A stretch of 64,000 nucleotides of DNA from Streptomyces nigra (GTDB lineage: Bacteria > Actinomycetota > Actinomycetes > Streptomycetales > Streptomycetaceae). A model generated the notes under the pieces. The model saw only the letters and a program-made list of their open reading frames with translations, ran no database searches and was not told the origin of the DNA. The position numbers were made by a program, and so were the translations under genes. Positions 34,223 through 42,008 of the stretch are shown here, piece after piece (position 1 is the stretch's first letter; each line of letters starts with the position of its first letter). The DNA is taken from contig NZ_CP029043.1 of assembly GCF_003074055.1 (NCBI RefSeq), positions 2,100,501 to 2,164,500 on the forward strand, written 5' to 3'.

Positions 34223-34236
34223 TAGAACAAGTTTCA
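34223..34236. promoter_or_regulatory. KstR-like operator
   Basis: TAGAACAAGTTTCA fits TnnAACnnGTTnnA in all defined positions. It sits between the glycosyltransferase gene (start 55 bases away, minus) and the kstR-like gene (start 142 bases away, plus) and could serve either or both; autoregulation is usual for TetR proteins. Confidence 0.65.
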
Positions 34237-34377
34237 GACTTGATCGTTCAGGAGGCTCTGAATCTACCGGCAGGTAGCGCCGCTGTGAGCGATGGATCAG
34301 GTGATTCACGCCACGACCGAGCCCTGGCATGCTCTGTCCGGTCACCCACCCTCACCGACTGTCACGGAACGGGATCC

Positions 34378-35007
34378 ATGCCTGCGGAAGTCAGTAGCGC
34401 GAGCCCCTCCTCACCGGCTCTCACCGAGCGGCAGGAGGCCCGCCGCCGACGCATCCTGCACGCCAGCGCGCAGCTCGCGAGCCGGGGCGGCTTCGACGCC
34501 GTGCAGATGCGCGAGGTCGCGGAGTCCTCCCAGGTGGCGCTCGGCACGCTGTACCGCTACTTCCCGTCCAAGGTGCATCTGCTGGTCGCCACGATGCAGG
34601 CGCAGTTGGAGCACATGCACGGCACGCTGCGCAAGAAGCCGCCGCAGGGCGCGACGGCGGCCGAGCGGGTCGCGGAGACCCTGATGCGGGCGTTCCGCGC
34701 CCTGCAGCGCGAGCCGCATCTGGCGGACGCGATGGTGCGCGCGCTGACGTTCGCGGACCGCAGCGTCTCCCCCGAGGTGGACCAGGTCTCCCGGCAGACG
34801 ACGATGATCATCCTGGACGCGATGGGTCTGGAGGACCCGACGCCGCAGCAGCTCTCCGCCGTCCGCGTCATCGAGCACACCTGGCACTCGGCCCTGATCA
34901 CCTGGCTGTCGGGGCGTGCCTCGATCGCCCAGGTGAAGATCGACATCGAGACGGTGTGCCGGCTCATCGACCTGACGGCGCCCGAGGAGCCGGCGCGCCG
35001 CCGCTGA
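34378..35007 (+). CDS. kstR: TetR-family regulator, KstR-like
   Basis: A 209-aa TetR repressor. The helix-turn-helix RRRRILHASAQLASRGGFDAVQMREVAESSQVALGTLYRYFPSKVHLLV (residues about 22-71) is very close to mycobacterial KstR, the repressor of cholesterol catabolism released by a sterol-derived CoA thioester. The ligand domain also matches its pattern: HLADAMVRALTFADRSVSPEVDQV and LITWLSGRASIAQVKIDIETVCRLI. Context supports the call: TAGAAC-type sites lie here and before a MaoC operon, an aldehyde dehydrogenase, a CYP125-like P450 and a FadA5-like thiolase. The symbol is by similarity; ligand binding is not shown. Confidence 0.8.
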   Translation: MPAEVSSASPSSPALTERQEARRRRILHASAQLASRGGFDAVQMREVAESSQVALGTLYRYFPSKVHLLVATMQAQLEHMHGTLRKKPPQGATAAERVAETLMRAFRALQREPHLADAMVRALTFADRSVSPEVDQVSRQTTMIILDAMGLEDPTPQQLSAVRVIEHTWHSALITWLSGRASIAQVKIDIETVCRLIDLTAPEEPARRR

Positions 35008-35012
35008 GCGCG

Positions 35013-35246
35013 CTACTCCTCGGGCGGGAACACCGGCTCCCCGCTGCCCAGCACCGTGATGGCGATGGCCTCCACGGGGCAGCCCTCCGCCGCCGCGAGG
35101 ATCCGTTCGTCGGCGTCGGTCTCCGGGTCGGCCGGATGGGACTGGCGGGCGGTGTCGAGGCGGAAGCCGCCGGGGGCGTGGTGGAGGCACTGGGCCGAGC
35201 CGATGCACAGCGACCGGTCGACCTCGACGTGCCAGCGGTCGCCCAT
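35013..35246 (-). CDS. 3Fe-4S ferredoxin
   Basis: A 77-aa ferredoxin. The motif CIGSAQC followed by GCPVEAIAI gives three cluster cysteines, with the fourth replaced by Ala/Gln in the first loop, as in actinobacterial [3Fe-4S] ferredoxins that feed P450s. ATG at 35246 follows GGAGG by 7 bases; a GTG two codons upstream would make the 4-base overlap with the aldehyde dehydrogenase stop but lacks ribosome-site spacing. By context it may serve the CYP125-like P450 10 kb away; M. tuberculosis FdxD (Rv3503c) is a KstR-controlled counterpart. Confidence 0.88.
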   Translation of the reverse strand: MGDRWHVEVDRSLCIGSAQCLHHAPGGFRLDTARQSHPADPETDADERILAAAEGCPVEAIAITVLGSGEPVFPPEE

Positions 35247-35248
35247 CG

Positions 35249-36706
35249 TCACGCCTCCCCGCCGGCGGGCAGATGGATCATCTTGTGCTCGAAGTACTCG
35301 CCGAACCCCTCGGGCCCGAACTCCCGCCCCAGCCCGGAGTTCTTGTAGCCGCCGAAGGGGCCGAGCATGTCCAGGCTGAAGGTGTTCACGGAGTATGTGC
35401 CGGTGCGCACCCGGCGGGCGATGTCGACGCCGTGCGCGGTGTCGGCGGTCCAGACGCTGCCGCTCAGGCCGTACTCGGAGTCGTTGGCGATCCTGACGGC
35501 CTCGGCCTCGTCGCCGTACGGGAGCAGGCAGATGACGGGGCCGAAGATCTCCTCGCGGGCGATGCGCATGCCGTTGTCGACGTCCCCGAAGAGGGTGGGC
35601 TCGACGTACCAGCCCTTCTCCAGTCCCTGGGGCCGCCCGCCCCCGGTGAGGATCTTCGCGCCCTCCTCCTGCCCGATCCGGATGTAGTCGAGGCTGCGCC
35701 GTTGCTGGCGGCGGGCGACGAGCGGGCCGACCTGGGTCGCCGGGTCCAGCGGGTCGCCGACCACGAGGGCGCCGGCCGCGGCGGCGAACGCCTCGGCGAA
35801 CTCGTCGTAGCGGGAGCGCGGGAGGAGGATGCGGGTCTGGGCGACGCACGCCTGGCCGTTGTTCATCCAGGCCGCCGGCACGACCCCGGCGACGGTCGCC
35901 TCGACGTCCGCGTCGGGCAGGACGACGGCCGCCGACTTGCCGCCGAGTTCCAGGGTGACCCGGGTCAGATGGCGGGCGGCGACCTCCATGACGCGGCGGC
36001 CGGCGGCGACCGAGCCGGTGAAGGAGACCTTGTCGATGCGCGGGTGCCCGACCAGATACTCGCTGACCTCGCGGTCGGCGGGGAGGACGGACAGGACGCC
36101 GTCCGGCAGCCCGGCGTCCCGGGCGATCTCGGCCAGGAGGTAGGCGTCCAAGGGCGATTCGGGGGACGGCTTGAGGACGACCGAGCAGCCGGCGAGCAGG
36201 GCGGGCGCGAGCTTGGCGGCGGCGACGAACTGCGGGACGTTCCAGGGAACCACGGCCGCCACGACGCCGACGGGCTCGCGTCGCACGATGATGCGCCCGA
36301 GGACACCGTCGCGCGCCTCCTCGTAGGAGAAGTCACGGGCGACCGTGATCGCCGCGTCCCACACCATCATCGCGCCGAGGGCCTGCGCGAGGACGCTCCA
36401 GGAGTAAGGGGAGCCGTTCTGGGCGGAGATGAGCCGGGCGATCTCGTCGTGCCGGGCGGCGATCCCGTCCTTGATCCGGGTGACGACCTCGATCCGCTCG
36501 GCGAGGCCCGCCCGGGGCCAGGGCCCGTCGTCGAAGGCCCGCCGCGCCGCGTCGACCGCCCGGTCCACATCGGCGGGCGATGCGTGCGGCACCCGTCCGA
36601 TGACGTCCTCGGTGTGCGGCGAGACCACCTCGATGACGTCCCGTCCGAGGGGGCCCGTCCACTCCCCGCCGATGAACAGCTGCCCGTGTTCCACGAGTTC
36701 GGTCAT
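35249..36706 (-). CDS. aldehyde dehydrogenase family protein
   Basis: A 485-aa NAD(P)-dependent aldehyde dehydrogenase. VTLELGGKSAAVVLPDAD holds the catalytic Glu (near residue 254), and NNGQACVAQTRILLP the nucleophilic Cys (near 288); FGPVICLLPYGDEAEAV and the C-terminal GPFGGYKNSGLGREFGPEG are conserved. ATG at 36706 is preceded by GGGAGGCAG. It is co-transcribed with the ferredoxin. By context it may oxidise the C26/C27 aldehyde of a sterol or isoprenoid side chain to the acid; this is inference. Confidence 0.93.
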   Translation of the reverse strand: MTELVEHGQLFIGGEWTGPLGRDVIEVVSPHTEDVIGRVPHASPADVDRAVDAARRAFDDGPWPRAGLAERIEVVTRIKDGIAARHDEIARLISAQNGSPYSWSVLAQALGAMMVWDAAITVARDFSYEEARDGVLGRIIVRREPVGVVAAVVPWNVPQFVAAAKLAPALLAGCSVVLKPSPESPLDAYLLAEIARDAGLPDGVLSVLPADREVSEYLVGHPRIDKVSFTGSVAAGRRVMEVAARHLTRVTLELGGKSAAVVLPDADVEATVAGVVPAAWMNNGQACVAQTRILLPRSRYDEFAEAFAAAAGALVVGDPLDPATQVGPLVARRQQRRSLDYIRIGQEEGAKILTGGGRPQGLEKGWYVEPTLFGDVDNGMRIAREEIFGPVICLLPYGDEAEAVRIANDSEYGLSGSVWTADTAHGVDIARRVRTGTYSVNTFSLDMLGPFGGYKNSGLGREFGPEGFGEYFEHKMIHLPAGGEA

Positions 36707-36875
36707 GACCGACTGCCTCCCCGGAGCCGCGCCTGGATGCGCATGAACACTGACGGCCTTGGCCGCTGGGCCCTGACGGTCCATCAGATATAGAGCAACT
36801 GATACCAGTTCCACCCCGAGGAGTCCACGGAACGCGCACCACCCTCGGGACCCGTTGGATGACTCGGGCTCCCAT

Positions 36876-36889
36876 CGAAACGCGTTCTA
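36876..36889. promoter_or_regulatory. KstR-like operator
   Basis: CGAAACGCGTTCTA; its reverse complement TAGAACGCGTTTCG matches TnnAACnnGTTnnA with one mismatch. TACTAT at 36892-36897 is a likely -10 on plus, placing the site in the promoter spacer for the metallo-hydrolase; the aldehyde dehydrogenase start is about 176 bases to the left. The 241-base gap holds no gene. Confidence 0.6.
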
Positions 36890-36947
36890 GTTACTATGGC
36901 CGGGGCGGCCGGTTCGTGCCGCGGACGTCGCGGTGATGGGGGAGCCC

Positions 36948-37976
36948 ATGACGCAGGTGTACGACCACGGCGGCGGGGTGCGATCCATACGGGTCCCGAT
37001 CCCGGACAACCCCCTCGGCCACACGCTCGTGCACGTCGTCGACACCGACCGCGGCCCGGTGCTCGTCGACACCGGCTGGGACGACCCGGACTCCTGGGAC
37101 ACCCTCACGGACGGCCTCGCGGCCTGCGGCACCGGGCCGGAGGAGATCCACGGCGTCGTCGTCACCCACCACCACCCCGACCACCACGGCCTGTCCGGCC
37201 GGGTGCGGGAGGCGTCCGGCGCCTGGATCGCGATGCACGCGGCGGACGCGGCGATCGTCCGGCGCACCCGGGCGACGCGCCCCGAGACCTGGTTCGCGTA
37301 CATGGCCGACAAGCTCGCGGCGGCCGGCGCCCCCGAGGATCACGTGGCCCCGCTGCGCGCAGCGCGCCGCCCCGGCTCCCTGCCGGGCTTCTCCCCCGCC
37401 GACCCCGACCGGGAGGTCGTCCCCGGCGAACTCCTGGACCTGCCCGGCCGCCGTCTGCGCGCGATCTGGACGCCCGGCCACACACCGGGCCACGTCTGCC
37501 TGCACCTGGAGGAGGAGCACCCGGCCGGACTCCCCGGCCACGGCCGGCTGTTCTCCGGCGACCACCTGCTCCCCGGGATCACTCCGCACATCGGCCTGTA
37601 CGAGGACCCCGACGACACGACGTCCACCGACCCTCTCGGCGACTACCTGGCCTCCCTGGAACGCGTCGCCGCCCTCGCCCCAGCCGAGATCCTGCCCGCC
37701 CACCAGCACGCCTTCACGGACGCCCCGGCGCGCGTACGGGAGTTGCTGGACCACCACGAGGCCCGCCTGACCGGCCTCCTCGCCCTCCTGACCACCCCCC
37801 TGACCCCCTGGCAGCTGGCCGAACGCATGGAGTGGAACCGCCCCTGGGACCGGATCCCACCGGGCTCCCGCACCATCGCGGTCGCCGAGGCGGAGGCCCA
37901 CCTCCGCCGCCTGGTGAAACTGGGGCGGGCGGAGGCGGTGGCGGGGAGCGAGCCGGTGGCGTACGTGGCGGTCTGA
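36948..37976 (+). CDS. MBL-fold metallo-hydrolase
   Basis: A 342-aa beta-lactamase-fold protein. Metal ligands are in THHHPDHHG (HxHxDH-type, residues about 71-79), a later His in GHTPGHVCLH near 182, the bridging Asp in FSGDHLLPG near 208 and a His near 252 (PAHQHAF). A C-terminal winged-helix-like region follows. It resembles mycobacterial and streptomycete hydrolases with thioester or lactone substrates. Of the ATG/GTG options at 36933-36948, ATG at 36948 has GGGGGAG just upstream. A KstR-like site lies about 60 bases upstream. Confidence 0.88.
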   Translation: MTQVYDHGGGVRSIRVPIPDNPLGHTLVHVVDTDRGPVLVDTGWDDPDSWDTLTDGLAACGTGPEEIHGVVVTHHHPDHHGLSGRVREASGAWIAMHAADAAIVRRTRATRPETWFAYMADKLAAAGAPEDHVAPLRAARRPGSLPGFSPADPDREVVPGELLDLPGRRLRAIWTPGHTPGHVCLHLEEEHPAGLPGHGRLFSGDHLLPGITPHIGLYEDPDDTTSTDPLGDYLASLERVAALAPAEILPAHQHAFTDAPARVRELLDHHEARLTGLLALLTTPLTPWQLAERMEWNRPWDRIPPGSRTIAVAEAEAHLRRLVKLGRAEAVAGSEPVAYVAV

Positions 37977-37977
37977 C

Positions 37978-38631
37978 CTACCCGGGAAGGAACGTGCGGA
38001 TCAGCTTCTCGGCGGCGCCCAGGAGGCCGGTCTCCCGCTCGATCATCGTCGGGTTGGCCGCCCGGTCGCGCAGGGCCTGGGAGAGCCCGGCCTCGGTGAG
38101 GTCCGAGGGGTCGGCCAGCAGGGCGGCCAGCAGCGCGTGGGCACTCGCCGCCAGGACCTCGTCGCCGACCGCGACCTGGGCGAGGATCACCGCGGAGGCG
38201 CCCCAGTCGAGACCGGGGTCGCCGTCGCGGGCGTTGCTCCAGTCGATGACGTACGGCCCGTCCGGGGTGAGGATCACGTTGTCGGGGTGCAGGTCCAGGT
38301 GGAGGACGCGGGTCCCCGGGCGGCGTCCGGGCAGGCCGTGCAGCCGCCGCAGCAGACGGGCGAGTTCCGCACCCGCCTCGTCCGGGCCGAGGGTGCCCGC
38401 GATGAGCGCGCCCAGCATCGTCGGCCCCGTGAGGCGCTCCATCACCAGCTCGGTCCGCGAGGAGCCGTCGAGGCGGACGCGGGGCGCCGGGAAGCCGTGG
38501 CCGCGCACGTGCGCCATCACCTCGCCCTCGGCGAGCGCGTCGCCGTACCCCTCCCGGTCCCGGCGCAGCACCCAGTGCCGGTCGACCTCGTACACGTCGG
38601 CGGTCCGCCCCGAACCGATCAGTCGCCCCAT
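37978..38631 (-). CDS. phosphotransferase, APH-type kinase fold
   Basis: A 217-aa small kinase-fold protein. VLHLDLHPDNVIL (residues about 110-122) carries the catalytic HxDxxxxN and YVIDWSNARDGDPGLDWG the metal-binding Asp. The N-lobe is short (MGRLIGSGRTADVYEVD, glycine loop). Members phosphorylate small molecules such as aminoglycosides or choline. The first half of the N-lobe Lys is present only as R-rich segment (VLRRD), so nucleotide binding may be atypical. It is convergent with the metallo-hydrolase, whose stop is one base away. Confidence 0.8.
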   Translation of the reverse strand: MGRLIGSGRTADVYEVDRHWVLRRDREGYGDALAEGEVMAHVRGHGFPAPRVRLDGSSRTELVMERLTGPTMLGALIAGTLGPDEAGAELARLLRRLHGLPGRRPGTRVLHLDLHPDNVILTPDGPYVIDWSNARDGDPGLDWGASAVILAQVAVGDEVLAASAHALLAALLADPSDLTEAGLSQALRDRAANPTMIERETGLLGAAEKLIRTFLPG

Positions 38632-38704
38632 CGTCCTGCCCCCTCGCGTCGGCAGGACGGTACCCGGTGCGAGGTGCCTCGGAGAGCCCGGGTTACGGCC
38701 GGGT

Positions 38705-38905
38705 ACAGTGGCCCGGTCGTCATCACTCACCCGTTCAGGGGAAAGCCGGTGCAATTCCGGCGCTGACCCGCAACCGTGAACCGGTCCCCGCACCGCCGCC
38801 CCCGTGGCGGGCGGTCCGAGGCCGGTGAGCCGGACCGCCCTGGACGGACGTGACCGGCTCACGTGTCCCGGCAGCCTGCCGGAGCACGGCACCGTCGAGG
38901 TATAC
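38705..38905 (+). promoter_or_regulatory. cobalamin riboswitch
   Basis: The AdoCbl aptamer core is visible: GGGAAAGCCGGTGCAATTCC, the complementary GGCGCTGACCCGCAACCGTG, and the B12-box variant GAGCCGGACCGCC (about 38827-38839). Downstream hairpins ACGTGA/TCACGT (38848-38864) and CCGGCA/TGCCGG form the likely expression platform before the ATG at 38975. It should turn off the five following genes when cobalamin is ample. The 343-base gap is fully explained by this element and its platform. Confidence 0.9.
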
Positions 38906-38974
38906 GGAGCCGAGCCGCCCGGGGGTCCTCCCGTGCTGTCCGGCTCCCCCACAGGGAGAGGGCACCCGCCGATC

Positions 38975-40186
38975 ATGAACGTCCGCCGCAGCGCCGCGGC
39001 CCTGGCCGCCACCGTCGTGCTCGGCGCGGCCGCGCCCGCCATGGCCACCGACTCACCGTCCGCGTCCCCGTCGCCGGCCCTCCCCAAGGGGCTGTACGGC
39101 ACCACCGACCCGACGTACGACGGGGTCTGGCGCCAGTCCCTCGCTCTGCTCGCCCAGGACACCGTGAAGGTGCGGCCCGCCGCGTCGGCCGTGGACTGGC
39201 TGACCGGGCAGCAGTGCGCCAACGGGGCCTTCGCCGCCTACCGCGCCGACACCGCCAAGGCGTGTGACGCCAAGGTGATGGTCGACACCAACAGCACCGC
39301 CGCCGCCGTACAGGCCCTGACCGCGCTCGGCGGCCACGACTCCGTCACCGGAAAGGCCGTCACCTGGCTGAAGTCCGTCCAGAACAAGGACGGCGGCTGG
39401 GGCTACACCCCGGGCGGGGCCAGCGACACCAACTCGACGTCGGTTGTCGTCGGCGCCCTGGCGGCCGCCGGTGAGAAGCCGGCCGACGTCACCAAGGGCG
39501 GCAAGTCGCCGTACGACGCCCTGCTCTCCCTCGCCCTGCCCTGCGAGGGCGACGACGCGGGCGCCTTCGCCTACCAGCCGGACAAGAAGGGCAGGCTGGC
39601 CGCCAACGCCGACGCCACCGCCGCCGGTGTGCTCGGCGCGCTCGGCAAGGGCCTGGCCACCGGTCCCGGCGCGAAGGCCGGCGCCGACTGCGCCAAGGCC
39701 GCCTCCCCCGAGCAGGCCGCCGCCAACGGCGCCGCCTATCTGACGCGCGTGCTCGACAAGGACGGGCACCTGATCTCCGCGCTCCCCGGCGCCGACGACC
39801 AGCCCGACTACGGCAACACGGCCGACGCCGTCGTCGCGCTCGCCGCGCAGGGCGGGGCCGGCGCCGCCGCCAAGCCCCTCGGCTGGCTGAAGGACAACGC
39901 CGCCGAGTGGGCCGCGCAGAACGGCCCCGCCGCCTACGCCCAGCTCATCTTCGCCGCGCACGCCACCGGCACCGACCCCCGCGCCTTCGGCGGCACCGAC
40001 CTCGTCGCGAAGCTCGACGCGACCGGCCCCGCCCCGCAGAAGGCGGCGGAGCGGACCGCGGACGCCCAGGAGGAGAAGGACGACGACAGCCCGTTCGGCG
40101 TCTGGTGGTACGTCGGTGTCTTCCTCGTCGTCGGCATCGGCATCGGCTTCCTGCTGAGCCACCGCGGCAAGGGCGGACGGGCGTGA
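38975..40186 (+). CDS. surface-anchored alpha/alpha-toroid protein, transcobalamin-like
   Basis: A 403-aa secreted protein. Signal peptide at residues 1-27 (ALAATVVLGAAAPAMA). Repeated helical hairpins with QCANGAFAAY, SVQNKDGGWGYTPGG and ANGAAYLTRVLDKDGHL motifs give the (alpha/alpha)6 toroid shared by terpene cyclases and the alpha domain of animal transcobalamin/intrinsic factor. A C-terminal membrane helix (about 378-395, WWYVGVFLVVGIGIGFLL) anchors it, with a basic cytosolic tail. Riboswitch control and ECF partners suggest a cobalamin-capture role. The stop overlaps the next gene as GTGA. Confidence 0.82.
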   Translation: MNVRRSAAALAATVVLGAAAPAMATDSPSASPSPALPKGLYGTTDPTYDGVWRQSLALLAQDTVKVRPAASAVDWLTGQQCANGAFAAYRADTAKACDAKVMVDTNSTAAAVQALTALGGHDSVTGKAVTWLKSVQNKDGGWGYTPGGASDTNSTSVVVGALAAAGEKPADVTKGGKSPYDALLSLALPCEGDDAGAFAYQPDKKGRLAANADATAAGVLGALGKGLATGPGAKAGADCAKAASPEQAAANGAAYLTRVLDKDGHLISALPGADDQPDYGNTADAVVALAAQGGAGAAAKPLGWLKDNAAEWAAQNGPAAYAQLIFAAHATGTDPRAFGGTDLVAKLDATGPAPQKAAERTADAQEEKDDDSPFGVWWYVGVFLVVGIGIGFLLSHRGKGGRA

Positions 40187-40821
40187 TCCGGCGCGCCCTC
40201 GCCGTACTCCTGGCCGCGCTGGTCCTCACGGCCGGCGCGGCCCAGGCCGCCCAGGCGACCGGGTACCGCTACTGGTCGTTCTGGGACCGCGACGGCGGCT
40301 CCTGGTCCTACGCGTCCCTGGGCCCCTCGCTGTCCCGTCCCGAGGACGGCGACGTGCAGGGCTTCCGCTTCGCCGTCAGCGAGGACTCCCAGGACGCCAC
40401 CCGGCCCCGGGGCGCGGCCGAGTTCTCCGTCATCTGCGCCCGTACTCCCGCGCGGGACGGCAAGAAGCGGGTGGCGCTGGTGCTGGACTTCGGTACGGCC
40501 GCCGACGCCCCGTCGGGCGAGAGGCCGCCGGCCCGGCGTACGGTCTGCGCGCGCGTCGCGCCGGACGCCACGACCGCCGACGCCCTCGCGGCCGTCGCCG
40601 GACCGCTGCGCTACGACTCCAACGCCCTGCTGTGCGCCATCGACGGCTACCCCCGCAAGGGATGCGGGGAGCAGGTCGCCTCGGGTGAGAAGCCGGAGGC
40701 GGCAAACACTTCCTCCGACGATTCCGAGGGCGGTGCCTCGGTCGGTCTTGTGGCCGGTGTCGCGGCCGTCGTGGTTCTGGGGGGCGCCGCGATCTGGCAG
40801 GCCCGGCGGCGGCGCGGCTGA
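40183..40821 (+). CDS. membrane-anchored protein, transcobalamin beta-domain-like
   Basis: A 212-aa secreted protein: signal peptide 1-25, then YRYWSFWDRDGGSWSYASLGPS and later RVAPDATTADALAAVAGPLRY ... ALLCAIDGYP, a pattern seen in DUF4430-type beta domains of transcobalamin-like proteins (YWSY-W-T/Y and a later DAL...A motif). A C-terminal membrane helix (about 187-205) is followed by ARRRRG. It overlaps both neighbours (GTGA and TGATG), so it is made with the toroid protein. I infer that the two secreted proteins form a two-part cobalamin receptor. Confidence 0.75.
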   Translation: MIRRALAVLLAALVLTAGAAQAAQATGYRYWSFWDRDGGSWSYASLGPSLSRPEDGDVQGFRFAVSEDSQDATRPRGAAEFSVICARTPARDGKKRVALVLDFGTAADAPSGERPPARRTVCARVAPDATTADALAAVAGPLRYDSNALLCAIDGYPRKGCGEQVASGEKPEAANTSSDDSEGGASVGLVAGVAAVVVLGGAAIWQARRRRG

Positions 40822-42008
40822 TGGGAGGGGGCAGCAGCACGCGGAGCGGGGAGAGTCCGGGACCGGCGGAAGCGGTCGGTCCGGCCGTGCCTCGCGGCGG
40901 GCGGGTCGTTCGCGACACCCTGCACCCCGGTGCCTGGTGGGTCTGGGCGCTGGCCCTGGGCACCGCCGCGACCCGTACCAGCAATCCGCTGCTGCTCGCC
41001 CTGCTCATCGCGACGTCCGCCTACGTCGTGGCGACCTGCCGGCCCGACGCGCCCTGGGCACGTTCCTACGGCGCCTTCGTCAAGCTGGCCCTCGCCGTCC
41101 TCGTGATCCGGCTGTTCTTCGCGGTGGCCCTCGGCTCCCCCGTCCCCGGCACGCATGTGCTCGTCACCCTGCCCGAGATCGCCCTGCCCGACTGGGCGCA
41201 GGGCATCCGGCTGGGCGGCCGGGTCACCGCCGAGACCCTCGTACGGGCGCTGTACGAGGGGCTGAAGCTGGCCACGCTGCTCATCTGCGTGGGCGCGGCG
41301 AACGCCCTCGCCAATCCGGCCCGGCTGCTGAAGTCCCTGCCGGGCGCCCTGTACGAGATGGGTGTCGCGGTGGTCGTGGCCCTGACGTACGCCCCCCATC
41401 TGATCGCCGACGTGCAGCGGCTGCGGGCCGCCCGGCGGCTGCGGGGGCGGCCCGACCGGGGGCTGCGCGGCCTGGTGCAGGTCGGGCTGCCGGTGCTGGA
41501 GGGTGCGCTGGAGCGCTCGGTCGCCCTGGCCGCCGCGATGGACGCGCGCGGCTACGGCCGCACCGCCGAGGTGCCGGACCGGGTGCGCCGTACGACGGCC
41601 GCGCTCACCCTCGGCGGGCTGCTGGGCGTGTGCGCGGGCACGTACGGGCTGCTGACCGCCGCAGGCGGCACGTACGGGCTGCCGGTGCTGCTCGCCGGGC
41701 TGGTGGCGGCGCTGGCGGGGCTGCGGCTGGGCGGGCGCCGGTCGCCGCGCACCCGGTACCGGCCCGACCCCTGGGGGGCGCGCGCCTGGCTGGTCGCCGG
41801 GTCCGGCGCCGCGGTCGCCGCCCTGCTCACCCTGGCCGCGAGCCGTGAACCGGCGGCCCTGAACCCGGGGGTGATCCCGCTGGTCGCCCCCACCCTTCCG
41901 CTGTGGCCGGCGGCCGCCGTCCTGATCGGGCTGCTCCCGGCCTTCGTCAGCCCCGCCCCGAGGAACCCGGCGCCGCGCGGTGCCGCCGCCCGCAAGGAGC
42001 CGTCGTGA
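40821..42008 (+). CDS. ECF transporter T component (CbiQ family)
   Basis: A 395-aa membrane protein, the scaffold subunit that couples ATPases to the substrate-binding S component. It has multiple membrane segments (residues about 45-125 and 250-380) and the two cytosolic coupling helices with the ARG signatures: RAARRLRGRPDRG and AAAMDARGYGRTAEVPDRVR. It is longer than typical CbiQ (about 250 aa) because of an extra C-terminal membrane region. It starts one base into the preceding stop codon. Confidence 0.9.
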   Translation: MGGGSSTRSGESPGPAEAVGPAVPRGGRVVRDTLHPGAWWVWALALGTAATRTSNPLLLALLIATSAYVVATCRPDAPWARSYGAFVKLALAVLVIRLFFAVALGSPVPGTHVLVTLPEIALPDWAQGIRLGGRVTAETLVRALYEGLKLATLLICVGAANALANPARLLKSLPGALYEMGVAVVVALTYAPHLIADVQRLRAARRLRGRPDRGLRGLVQVGLPVLEGALERSVALAAAMDARGYGRTAEVPDRVRRTTAALTLGGLLGVCAGTYGLLTAAGGTYGLPVLLAGLVAALAGLRLGGRRSPRTRYRPDPWGARAWLVAGSGAAVAALLTLAASREPAALNPGVIPLVAPTLPLWPAAAVLIGLLPAFVSPAPRNPAPRGAAARKEPS

